DNA from: Astragalus membranaceus
Lineage: Eukaryota; Streptophyta; Magnoliopsida; Fabales; Fabaceae
NCBI GenBank assembly: GCA_039519185.1
Contig: CM076847.1
Location: 54,257,708 to 54,321,707, forward strand
DNA: 64,000 nt
Direction: 5' to 3'
This document shows, piece after piece, positions 54,301 to 64,000 of this stretch (within the stretch, counting starts at the first letter, position 1; the number at the start of each line of letters is the position of its first letter). Both the position numbers and the translations under genes were made by a program. The notes below the pieces were generated by a model. That model was given only the letters and a program-made list of their open reading frames with translations. It had not been told where the DNA came from and did no database searches.

Positions 54301-55556
54301 TTGGGTCAAAATGTTGTAGTGCAACCTCACCCATCACCAAAAATCAGAATTTGAAATCACCCTTAACACCTCAAAAAACTCATTGCATGTTACCATTGGG
54401 GGTAGATTCAGGAACTAGGAAGTGATGGCTCACCAAGAGGAGGAGCAAAGATAGGAAGTTGCTGTGATTATTGAAGAAAGGAAGCAGATTTTCATGCAAA
54501 AGGAGCAAGGGGTTTCAAACTCAAAGTTCTAAAATTTATTCTCACCTCTAAGTTTTAGTTCAGCACTTCCGTTTTTCCTATCTATTCGTTTTCTACTAAT
54601 AAGACCAAGGGAGTTGAACTCAAGCTTTAGTACTTGCATGTAAGGTTTAGTTGTTGTTGAGGAAGATTTGAAAACACTATTTCAACCCACATTGTTGTTG
54701 GATCGAGTTGCACAGTAGGAGGGGTGCTTGAGTAGATTGGGTTCAGTTTTGGAGCTAAATTTCGTGGTTCTTGATGGTTGGAATTGAAGATAAAACTCAA
54801 AGCAAATTCTGCTTGAAACCTGTTTGGAACCATCTCTAGTATTTCCTTCATAAGTCTTTACACAGACATAATTTGAACTTCATTTTTCATTATTGAGGGA
54901 GAAACTATACATAAAATCCTTCAGTTTAGGCACAAGAACCACTTGGTTTGACGGATAATTGAGGGAGAAACATTAAGTACAAATTTCACTTTTGTCACAG
55001 TAATATTTTCGAACCAGCCTTCTTATTTTCGCCATAACTCCCTGAATACTCGTAATATCAGTTTGGGGCTTGAACCAAAGGAAAATAGACGAAATTATCT
55101 GCACATTAGAAATTGGTTAGAAATTGAATTAGTTTTGTTTGTTCCAAAATAGCTCTCAGATGCTGTCACCAAAAGTATTTTGGATTCGGGATCGTTCGGG
55201 AAGTCTAGTGGCGTTGAGCCCCGTTCATTGCAGTTATGCGATTTTCATCACATTCTGGTGAGTTCTACTCATGCTTAGGAATATTTTCGTTCTGAAATGA
55301 ATGTTATGTGACTGATTTCGTGAATGTTTTGTTGTTTCTAGTGATTTTGAGTCGAAAACCGTATTTTTATAAAAAAATAGTATTTTGAACTATGGAACGA
55401 ATCGATTGTTGATGCATTGTGATTTAATGATATTGTTTGGACTGGAATATTGTCTGGTATTTTCTTTTTTGAGGTTGGATTTTGATCGGAATACGGATTG
55501 GACCTGAACGGAGAAGCGAAACGAGAGAAACGGATTGATTTGGGTGTGCTGAACAG

Positions 55557-55650
55557 AGCACATGGACCGTGCGCCCCCGTGGCACGGACCATGCGCCAGC
55601 TTCGGTGTTGGCCGGTTAAACTGGTGCAACACGCACGGGTCGTGCGCCAA
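55557..55650. repeat. GCACGGGTCGTGCGCC cassette in LTR F
   Basis: CACATGGACCGTGCGCCCCC, GGCACGGACCATGCGCCAGC and CGCACGGGTCGTGCGCCAACC occur within 94 bp. The pattern is that of LTR D with mutated arms, followed by the same CCTTCATGTCATGGAACC text, so part of the D-type spacer is deleted here. Confidence 0.85.
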
Positions 55651-56574
55651 CCGTCCTTCATGTCATGGAACCAATGATACTCTGTTTTTGAACATGATTG
55701 CAAGGTTCAAAGTGAATTGCTTTTGGAAGTCATAATTGTTTCAAAAAAACCGTAAAGTAGTACACGTGAGCGAACATGTGTTATGTTTACTATCATGGAA
55801 CTAAATGCTCAAGCGACTGTTTATTCATGGAACTAAATGTTCAAGCGACTCGTTATACATGGAACTAAACGTTCAAGCAAGGTTAAGATATATAAATTAT
55901 ATCAAAGCGCGGGTGACGACCCAGTTAATTAGTATACTAGGGGAGGGGAAGTCATGAGCCCCAGAACCTAGGCCTCACGAGGTTTGAAGCTAGTGTAAGC
56001 TAGTGGAGAGGTTCGATGGTAAAGGCTTAGTCATTACCAGAGATGTACTATGGCTTGTCAGGAAAAGCTTTATGCACGTAGTATCCTTGTGAGCTACGAT
56101 TAAATGAACAAGAATAAATGGACTGAGAGGCATTGTGAGGGGTTACGGTAGAATTCACTGAGATAATGTTTATCTCACTGTTTATATGTTGTTGTTTTAC
56201 AGATACTCAGAGAAAGAACAAAGTGAAGAAGTATGGTTGATGAGGCCTTAAGGAGAGCATAAAGTTTAAACTTTATGGTAATGTTGTGTTTCCCTAGTTA
56301 TTGTACTTCGATTGGATGACTTGTACTAGCTACTAGTTAATGATCGTTTCCGCTATTTTCTTTGTTAATGGATATTGAACAATAGGTGATGTCTAGTGAG
56401 AATGACTTAAGACTCGATTGTATTTTGAAGTCTTGAGATATTTATGACTCTTCGATTTAGTTAATTTAAGAGTTTTTAGTTTTGTTCAATATCTGAAACA
56501 GGAAATTCTACTCTGATGTATGCCATTTCGTGTGTCTTAGTATTTCTACTCGTTAGAATTATTAGGGTGTTACA

Positions 56575-58978
56575 TTTTGGTATCAGAGCAGTTCGACCCA
56601 GTCGGGCTTAGTGACCTTATGGTCAAGAGGTTAATAGATCGAGTCATTTAGGGGTTTAGACAATTAAATGTCAGAGCCTTTCAGTATATTATGTGAAGTA
56701 CTGAGTCAGGATCCACTCAATGTTTCATGTGAGTTACTGAGAATGATGAATATTGGTTGCCTCAGCCCCGAAAATGTCCAAAACCCTAAACCACAGGATT
56801 TCTAGCCTTCTTGTTTCATCAGAATGCGCAGCAGAAGCAGAGGGCTACAGATGACACTCCGGAACAATAGATGGGCATCCGTGATGGTTCGAGGAAGCTG
56901 TGGGCGACGGTTCAGTCTTTGGAGCCGAAGCAATCGTTGAGTTGCCGCGTAAACCTTTATAGGTCGTCTAGCCAGTTGTAACCTAAACAAAATCTTCAAG
57001 TAGTAAGAGTATTAGTGTTCGGAGATCCGTTTAGGAGTAACCGACACTGTAAAGCTCCAATTCATGTCCAACCAAGTTTCTCAGTTCCCGAGATAACGTC
57101 TAGTAGTTACCTTACCTTGTAAATCAGGTTAACCCCAACTCACGTCACTATTTAGAGGAATCCTTCGGATAGTCTCGAGTTTAGGTCAGTTATCTTTCCC
57201 TCAGAGTAACCTTTTGAAATGTCATGAAGTCGAGCTAGTAAACCATAATTGCATCAGCAGTATTGGCAAATAGAACCACCCAAGAATTATCCGATTGGTT
57301 CCTGACCAAGGTTTATGAACTGGTTCCCTTCCAGGAAGGGGCTAGCGTGGTATGTCTATAGAAGTAACCTTATTGCAATCCTCTGAGTAGGAGTATGCCA
57401 GTTTCGGTTTGTGAGATGTTTTTGCTAGTCTTTCGACTTGTTTTATTCGTAACTTTTAATCTGGAACCCTGATTTTTATATTCCATGATGCGTTGGAAAG
57501 CTAACGAAAATGTCTACACGTCCAAGTAGATTTTGGGAATGTGTCTCTGTCCTAAATTCTGAAAGATACTCTTTTCCGTCCTTAAGCCGTTAAACCCTAA
57601 GATATTCGTAGGAAATAAACCCTCGAGTAGTATGAGAAATAGGAAGAAGATTCCCCAACTATTCAAATTAAGTTCTTAGACACCGGGTTAGGATAATATC
57701 CTTTGTAGTCCTAAAAAGGAATATCTCTTCGAAATGGTCATCAGTAGATATAGCCTTTCAGAAATGGTCAAAGTCTATGAAAGCCTTAGATCATTAGGCA
57801 TTCCGCAAAATGTTGTCAAAAGAAAAGTTCAGTCCACTTAGGTGACGAATGTTCTTCTCTAAGTGGCATGAGTTCTGAATTGGTTGACTATGATAGTTGT
57901 AATAATTTCGTTTGTATTGTTTATGGAATTCGGAAGAATGGAGAACCAAAGGAATGTTCGAAATAGTTGGAATTCGTTTTCGGAATAAAATCAGGATGCA
58001 CTAATCGTGCGCCCGTTGATTCCTTGAAAGAATCCCTCGACTTTCGCGTTTCTTTGATGCTACAATTATCCCAATTCCGTATGCAATCCAAAGGTAACCA
58101 GTTACACCAAGATTAATCAACAATTCCTTATAAGTAAGATGAAGCCTATAAGCTCTAGTTAGCCTCTTTTCTTTCAGAGGAAACAGTCATGCCTCGCCAG
58201 GGAGATCCCTATTGTTTAGAACTCCTCATACCTTAAATGTCTAAGTATTGGAGATTCCAAGAGGATAGTCGGTTTTTGAAAAGCTGTATGGTTAATAGGT
58301 TTCCAAAACGCCGTATACCAGAGTAAGATCCCTGTGTTTTACGGTTAAGTACCCAAGACCAATTCATGAAGAAAGGAGACACCCTTGCTAGTAATTTGGG
58401 TTTAATTGACGAATCTGACTCCGATGGGTATGTGGAAGCATTGTTTTACGTTCAAATAGTTCAAACAAAATCTTTATAAAAACCCTACCCACTTACGAGT
58501 CGGTCGCGAACAGTGATTGTTCCCGAATCTAACCCAAAATGGTAGAGGTATCTCCAAGTGAACCAAAAAGCGATATACCAGACATTGCCAGCCGCAAGAA
58601 AGGAATTTAGGGAAACTGCGCTAGTGCGTTAACTGATAAAGAAAGATGGGAATATCAGTCATTGTTCGAGTAATAGTCCTCAAGCCTCGATGTCTACCCT
58701 ATTATTCACTACGGTGGTCGAGTCCTAGTTGTTGATCGTTTAATTGGGAAGGTTAGAAGGAGTCAGTTTGACTTTAATCGATTCGGCAGGTAAAGGGAAA
58801 GTAATTGTTTTCAGGATTCTATATATTGGTTGATTGTCAATAGAGTAAGTATGTGCTAGATTTAAATGATTGTTCTGATTTGAACACAAGTTATGGAATC
58901 AATTGTCTCAGAAATTCAATGAGTCTATCACTTACGTTGTCCTCGATTGACGATTGTGCTGCTTGAATAAGACGCTTT
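56575..58978 (+). other. Interior of element F: primer site and degenerate or non-coding sequence
   Basis: TGGTATCAGAGCA (56578-56590) is the primer site, followed by AGTTCGACCCAGTCGG. Near 56770-56990 a stop-broken frame (HQNAQQKQRATDDTPEQ-like) may be a decayed gag start. From 57000 on I find no domain in any frame. At 57440-57495 GTAACTTTTAATCTGGAACC and ATGCGTTGGAAAGCTAAC match the LTR module of A/B/C. TCGTGCGCCC at 58008 recalls the CpG cassettes, so fragments of other LTRs may be embedded here. Confidence 0.5.
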
Positions 58979-61219
58979 AGCGACCGAAAAATCCGGGTGA
59001 GGATTCTTCGAAGGTTCAAAAATGAAGCCGCCACCAATGTTTAATTATAAGGGCAAACATTAGAAAATCCCTTTGAGTTGGATAAGGGTCCTTGAGACCA
59101 GATTTGGGTTCGGGAGTCGGTTATGCTGGGGAAGTTATTAGCACCCTACGACATCCTTCCTAAAGAAGGTTACCATTGATCAGCGGTCGTACGCGGGTCA
59201 AATAAAGTATCAATGTAAGAGACCTTGGTCGTCTCTCGAGGACCTCTAAATAATGAAATTACCAAAATCAAGAACCAAAATAAACAATTAAAGATAAACA
59301 ATCAATCCATTGGTTTCAGGTGCGCTTCTTGGATTTATCATCGGTTCTAAAATAAAGATTCGTGAAAGGTTTGATAATTCTTGATTGATCGTAAACTAAC
59401 TGAACAAGGGCCAGTCAGTTTATACGAATTCACAGCGTTTTAAAGCAAGCGTCAAAACAGTGTGTTCAATCAATCGTGATAGCGAACAAGTGCCAGTATC
59501 ACAATTAACATCATAACTGAAATCTATCAATCCTATAAACAAGCGCCATAGACTCTATCAATTCCTATCTAAACTAAATTAAACAAGCGAAAAAATAGTT
59601 TGTATAATGAAAGTTGCAAAACAGAATCATGATTAAGTGATTAAGCAAAACTGAATCACAAAACGAATCACATAAGCAAATCAGAGAGTTTGAGTAATTA
59701 AGCAAAACACAAACAGAATTTGCAGCAAGAGTTACGGAGATGAAATTGATAGAGAAAGAATTAAAACCATAAAAATAAAATAAACATTAAGCACTAAACC
59801 TCAAAATCCTTACAGCAACACCCTTCACCAATAGATTAATCTACGGCTTTAAGCTTCCATGGAGGTTAGGGCACAAAACGTAAAGTTGAAAGTAGGAAAG
59901 CGTAAGAGAGCCAAGAAGGATCTAAAAAGTGTATCTTATAAGACTAAAAGCGAAAACCTAAATCCCTAAATGGGTAACTAGATAAAAGCCCGTTAACAAA
60001 CTGAAATTCGGCCCAAAACCCGTTTTACACAGTATTGCTTCGGTATTTCGCTGTTTTCACCCTGAAGACTTCCGACTTGGGTTTCGAGCTCAACAGAAGA
60101 ATTGTAGCTCTTTTCCTTAGCTTTCCAACGCAATTCTTGCACGCATCAATCAGATAAGCACAGCCAAAGTTATAGCCTACAGAGTAGACATGGGTCAATA
60201 TGCAATAAAAACAAGAATTAATCAAGAAATTGCTATATTGCTCAATTAAGACCCAAAGTCTAGAAACGTGCTAAGACTTAAATATGAGGCACAAAGCACA
60301 ATTAAAGTCACCAAGTTAAAAGCTATAAATAGTGCATTAAAATACATTGATCACCATCTAATTAGTTGTGTTAATTCTAAAAATGTTATTTTACCCTTTT
60401 ATTAAAATGAGAAAGACTTAATAAAATTATTTATTTTTTGTGCTTGACAAGAGTGGGCCCCTGCTCGTACGTATCTCCAGGTGCGATGGAGAAATCAAAG
60501 CTACGTAGTTCTTGGGTAGAAAAAGTTTGGTTTGTTTGTGTTTTTTAATTTAGGGATTTTAGGACTTGTGATCCGTACAGTTCATTTATCCTAAAACGAT
60601 GACTAAGTCGGCTGTACGGCCGACTTAATCCCCTGTTTTTGAAATTTTCTTTTTTGTTTAAAAGAAATGTTTGTTGGTTTGTATTTTTTAGTTTAGAAAT
60701 TATTTCTTTTAAATAGGGATTTTAGGACCTGATCCGTACAGTTCATTCGTGGTCCTAAAAAGCTGACTAACCTGATCGTACGACCAACTTAATCCCCTAT
60801 TTTGTTTTTGAAAATATTTATTTATTTATGAGAGGAAAAGGAATATTTTCTTTTTCTGTTTTGAATATGAACGAAAAGTTAACAAAGAAGAAAAAATTAA
60901 AAGTGCAACTAGTGAAAAATAATTATCATTAATATTTAAAAATAAACTAATTAAAAGAAAAATAAAATAAAAAAGGGAGGGGGAGAGAGAGAGCGGGAAC
61001 TTCGCTGGGAGAGGGAGAGAATGTGTTCAGTGTTCTTGTTGAATCACTGCGGTGTGTTTTTCATTGTGGACATGACCTCCTTTTATAGGTGAAGGGTAAG
61101 GTAAAGAGTGGACAAGTTGACTTCCTAGGCAAGTTGACTTCCTAGGCAAGTCGACTTGCCGGGCAAGCAGACTTGCTGGGAAAGCAGCTTGTTGGACTGA
61201 AGGTTGATGCTATTGACAC
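58979..61219 (-). mobile_element. Tat-type LTR L, minus orientation, truncated
   Basis: Shares its order of landmarks with the element E LTR: GAAGCCGCCACC and TTCGGGAGTCGGTTATGC near 59020-59130, and GCTCGTACGTATCTCCAGGTGC near 60465-60485. Two GGGATTTTAGGAC...CCGTACAGTTCATT...GTACGGCCGACTTAATCCCC blocks follow (60550-60635 and 60715-60800). A TATA box (minus ACCTATAAAAGGAGG) lies at 61075-61089, as in E. The left end lacks a clean TG start. The right end is cut by LTR G at 61220. TTGCGTTGGAAAGCTAAGG (minus, about 60113-60131) is again the common LTR phrase. No gene inside. Confidence 0.7.
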
Positions 61220-63548
61220 TGTAACAGCCCAAAATAATTGATTAATTTATTTAATTAATTATTTAGGATTTATGTGGTAGAAATAATAGAAATAATTTTT
61301 TATTAGTATATGTGGACCTAATTATTAGTGTTAGTATTAGTAAATTAGAAGTGTTAAGTGGAGGCCCATGATTAGGTCACATAAGATAAGAAAAAAAAAG
61401 CCCATGAGATTAAGTGAGTTTATAAAAGGGCTAAGTTAGGGTTTTGTTGTCATTAGAAGGAAAAAGAAAAATAAGGATTAGAGAAGTGAGAAGAGGAGAG
61501 GGAAGGCGTGATCCACAAGCTAGAAGAGAGAGAGAGGCGTGATCTACAACCAAGGAGAGGGAGAAGGAAAGCTAGGGTTTCACACATCTCCTAATCTACG
61601 GTTTCGTTTTCTCCAATCTAAGGTAAGGGTGGGATTTAATTCAATATAAGGGTTTATGAGGGATCTACATGTGAGGTTTTAGGGTGTCTTGATCACCATA
61701 TTGTTGTCGTGAAAAATCGCATGCCCTATGATTGTGTGCCTTGTTGAGTAATTTGATGTATGCTTGATTTCCTCGCATTCCTATGCCTAAATGATATGTT
61801 GTTATGCTCATAGTAATAATTGTTGCCATATGATGATTTGTTGTTGAGAATTTATGATTAACATGTTTGATGATGATTTGGATGTGATTGTTGGTGTTTG
61901 GTGTTGTGTGTTGTTGATTTTAAACAAAATTTCTGGTTGTAGGGCGCATAGGGCGCATTCTGCGTGTATTCTGGAAACAATCTAGCAGTCCGAAAATTAT
62001 GTGGTTTACCTTTTTAGAAACTAGACTTAATGCTTGTTAATTTGGCGCTAGTTTGGTTGCATTTGGAGTTGTATAGCTCGAGTTAAAGGTGTTGCAAGTT
62101 AGGTTAAAATTCTGGAAACGATCTGAGTATAGGTTCGGTTATACAGTAACTGGGAACAATCTAGTTGTCTAAAAATTATGTGGTTTGTTTTTCTGGAAAC
62201 TAGACACAATTTTCTACAAATTACGCACTGAGTTTACTCAATTTGGATAAGTATAATGGGATAATTTTTGGTTGCAAATTGGGTCAAAAATCTGGGACGG
62301 TTTGGGATATAGGTTCAGTTTTTGTCTAATTGTGAATGCCCTGATCCTCCAAATTTCGTGGGGTTTGTTTTGTTAGAAAGTAGACTTAATTTCCTACTGA
62401 ATAGGCACTGATTTCGCTAAATTTCGTTGAGAATTGAGGGAGAAGACTTGATTTCAAAATGACTAATAATTCTGTCCGAATTTTGTGGGGTTTGTTGCTC
62501 CGAATTTTGTGGGGTTTGTTGCTCCAATTAAGTTGTCAATTATTAATTGTTAATTTGCTAAATTAGTTGGTTGGTAATTGTTGGTTGTTGGGCGTCCGTG
62601 TGGCTGCCCGGTAGGTGCTGTCCTAGGTGTTGTCAATTAAAATGATGTTGAGTATGTGATTAAGCCAAATTGTTGTGATGTTGCAAATTGTGGTGATGTG
62701 GCCAAAGCGCTATAAATTGTTAAGTTGTAATTGTTGACGACGATGTTTATATGACGACGACGAGTTTCCTCTATTTATGGACAGGTGATGTGATGTAGGC
62801 CTATGGCCAGTGACGTTGATGTGTGATTGTTTGACTGTTGTGCATACATCATTGGGTCGCATGCATACCATGAACATTAGGCCTTGTGCCAGCGACGAGA
62901 AAATTAGGCCTTTGGCCAGCGACGATATTTTAGGCCCTTGTGCCAGTGACGTAAATTAGGACTTTGGCCAGTGACGTAGGTTGGTACCACATGCATGTGC
63001 ATTGCTTGAGTCTCATGTCGCATTCATATTGCACGACTGATCGAATGAAGTTGTTTGGCCATTGTGATGTGTTGTTAAAGTGATGTGTTGTTGTGGAAGT
63101 GACGTGTTAATGTATACTTAGCTGTTATTGACTGTTAAGAGTGATGTTGCTTGCTGTGATTAATTGATGCCTTGAGCTTTGTATGTGGTCTTTCATACAC
63201 TTCTTATATTGTATGGAATCTCACCCCTTTTGTGGTTGTTACTTTATAGGTGAGCCCGAGTGAAGATTGTAGTCTTCCTTTTGTCTGGTGTCGTCTGCTC
63301 TGATAGGTAGCACTTGGGGAAGGGTCGATTACTGTTTTTAATTAAATTTCGGTTGATGTTGAATCTTTTAGTAATTGGTGCACTTTGCACTTTGTCGGTT
63401 GTTGATGTTTTTAACGATGTTGAATAGTTCCGCTGCATGTTTTGAAAAACTACGAGGTTTTGTTTTACGTTGAAAAATGCGAGACTCTTTTGGTGCGAAA
63501 AACTCTGATAAATTATGAATAAACGTTGGGTGAAAAAAGGGTGTTACA
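61220..63548 (+). mobile_element. 5' LTR of element G
   Basis: TGTAACAGCCCAAAATAATTG to AAAAAGGGTGTTACA, 2329 bp, followed by a Met primer site. TATA box TATAAAAGGG at 61421-61430 lies about 200 bp from the LTR start, so transcription would start near 61450. GGCC(T/C)..GCCAG(C/T)GACG repeats are at 62795-62975. GTAGGGCGCATAGGGCGCAT (61941-61960) is a small GC-rich box in the position of the cassettes of other LTRs. The same family, diverged, forms LTR H. Confidence 0.9.
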
Positions 63549-63917
63549 TTAGTGGTATCAGAGCAATTGTTAGTCCGGCCAAGTTGTCGAGTCGTTGTGT
63601 CGGTTAACGACCAACTGTTGTCTTTCATTCTAACTATCGTTTGTGTTGCAGTCATTGTTTGTGTTGTTTGTGTTGTAGTGATGCTCCTGCAGGTAAAAGT
63701 AAACCGGAAAAAAAAACGCCGATGGTAAGAGAACTAGTGGGGGAGATGCTCCTACTGGTATTGTGTGCTTTATTGTGTTTCCGTGTGAACTCTCTTTTGT
63801 TTTTGGTTTTATTTTTAACCTTCCTGTTGTGTGAACTTGTATGTAGTTTGTTAGTGGAAGAATGTTAGCTTAGGCGGGTAAATTTCGAGGACGAAATTCT
63901 TTTAAGTGTGGGAGAGT
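63549..63917 (+). other. 369-bp interior of element G with primer site and polypurine tract
   Basis: Contains TGGTATCAGAGCA (63553-63565), a short region with GATGCTCCT...GGTAAAAG repeated words, and AATTTCGAGGACGAAATTC followed by GTGTGGGAGAGT (63906-63917) directly before the next LTR. No gag or pol remains. It is a deletion derivative that keeps only the signals needed for reverse transcription. Confidence 0.88.
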
Positions 63918-64000
63918 TGTAACAGCCCAAAATAACTGATTAATTTATTTAATTAATTATTTAGGATTTATGTGGTAGAAATAATAGAAATAATTATTTA
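63918..64000 (+). mobile_element. Start of the 3' LTR of element G
   Basis: TGTAACAGCCCAAAATAACTG matches the start of the LTR at 61220 with two substitutions in the 83 bp visible (to the window edge). Confidence 0.92.

Larger units (their letters stand above)
51565..54321 (+). mobile_element. CACTA (En/Spm-like) transposon with captured host sequence
   Basis: Ends are CACTACAACATTTTAGACC and its inverted partner GGTCAAAATGTTGTAGTG, flanked by the 3-bp duplication CAA (51562-51564, 54322-54324). CACTA ends and 3-bp duplications define the superfamily. Subterminal regions are full of GGCAACGG/CCGTTGCC repeats in both orientations (51613-51790 and 53840-54300), the usual binding sites of CACTA transposase. 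At 2757 bp it has no transposase, so it is non-autonomous. The middle holds a protein-kinase fragment and text resembling a plant 5' leader (about 51860-52060, CT-rich). Confidence 0.92.
50962..56574 (+). mobile_element. 5' LTR of element F, split by a CACTA transposon
   Basis: It starts TGTAACATCCCCAATTTAGC and ends TTAGGGTGTTACA, followed by a Met primer site, so it is a 5' LTR. Removing the CACTA insert and its 3-bp duplication leaves about 2.85 kb. The second half matches LTR D closely (for example CATGGAACTAAATGTTCAAGC repeats at 55792-55870, also at 31157-31235). A CpG cassette lies at 55557-55650. No LTR partner is found to the right within the window. Confidence 0.85.

Overview
The window is repeat-rich nuclear DNA from a flowering plant, most likely a eudicot with a large genome. 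The species cannot be told from the sequence. I found no intact host gene. Almost all of it is LTR retrotransposons nested in one another, joined by short AT-rich spacers that carry SINEs, MULE-type and CACTA DNA transposons and microsatellites. Two Ty3/gypsy types dominate. One is Tekay/Del-like chromoviruses: TGTAAC...GTTACA LTRs, an initiator-tRNA-Met-type primer site, and a chromodomain in the one copy that keeps its pol C terminus. The other is Ogre/Tat-like elements: an extra ORF1, DNGS protease, G-patch, a gap before RT, a second RNase H, and a non-Met primer site.

Layout. 1-2926: left-truncated minus-strand Tekay-like element H (gag start, primer site, 2.6 kb LTR). 3002-about 5500: minus-strand LTR and 3' tail of unclassified element I, with an 89-unit GAA tract. 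About 5500-14420: plus-strand Ogre-like element J (ORF1, gag-pro with two in-frame TAG codons, RT, broken RNase H domains), split by solo LTR K (11428-13807). 14420-29968: minus-strand Tekay element C, interrupted by complete coding-less Tat-type element E (15589-25790, 5-bp duplications), which carries a 38-bp satellite and a 348-bp MULE-type MITE in one LTR. 29969-31933: LTR D. 31934-35855: a spacer with a SINE, then a three-copy tandem duplication holding two copies of a 1.1 kb MULE-like element and one empty site. 35856-49947: Tekay element A with complete ends (TSD TTTTA), itself split by Tekay element B (41460-46593, TSD GGTAT). 49948-50961: spacer with a SINE bounded by a 16-bp duplication. 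50962-about 58978: LTR and degenerate interior of element F, whose LTR holds a 2.76 kb CACTA transposon carrying a plant NEK-kinase fragment with its introns. About 58979-61219: Tat-type LTR L. 61220-64000: element G, a 2.3 kb LTR, a 369-bp interior and the start of its second LTR.

The elements are linked by insertion order rather than by pathway: K into J, C into or against D, E into C, the MITE into E, B into A, CACTA into F. A and C carry the same dead gag, so they probably moved with proteins supplied by others. The most unusual signals are (1) the triplication, whose breakpoint lies inside an LTR end and which keeps filled and empty transposon sites side by side; (2) CpG-rich palindromic cassettes that differ in sequence but sit in comparable places in LTRs of several families; and (3) the captured kinase fragment.
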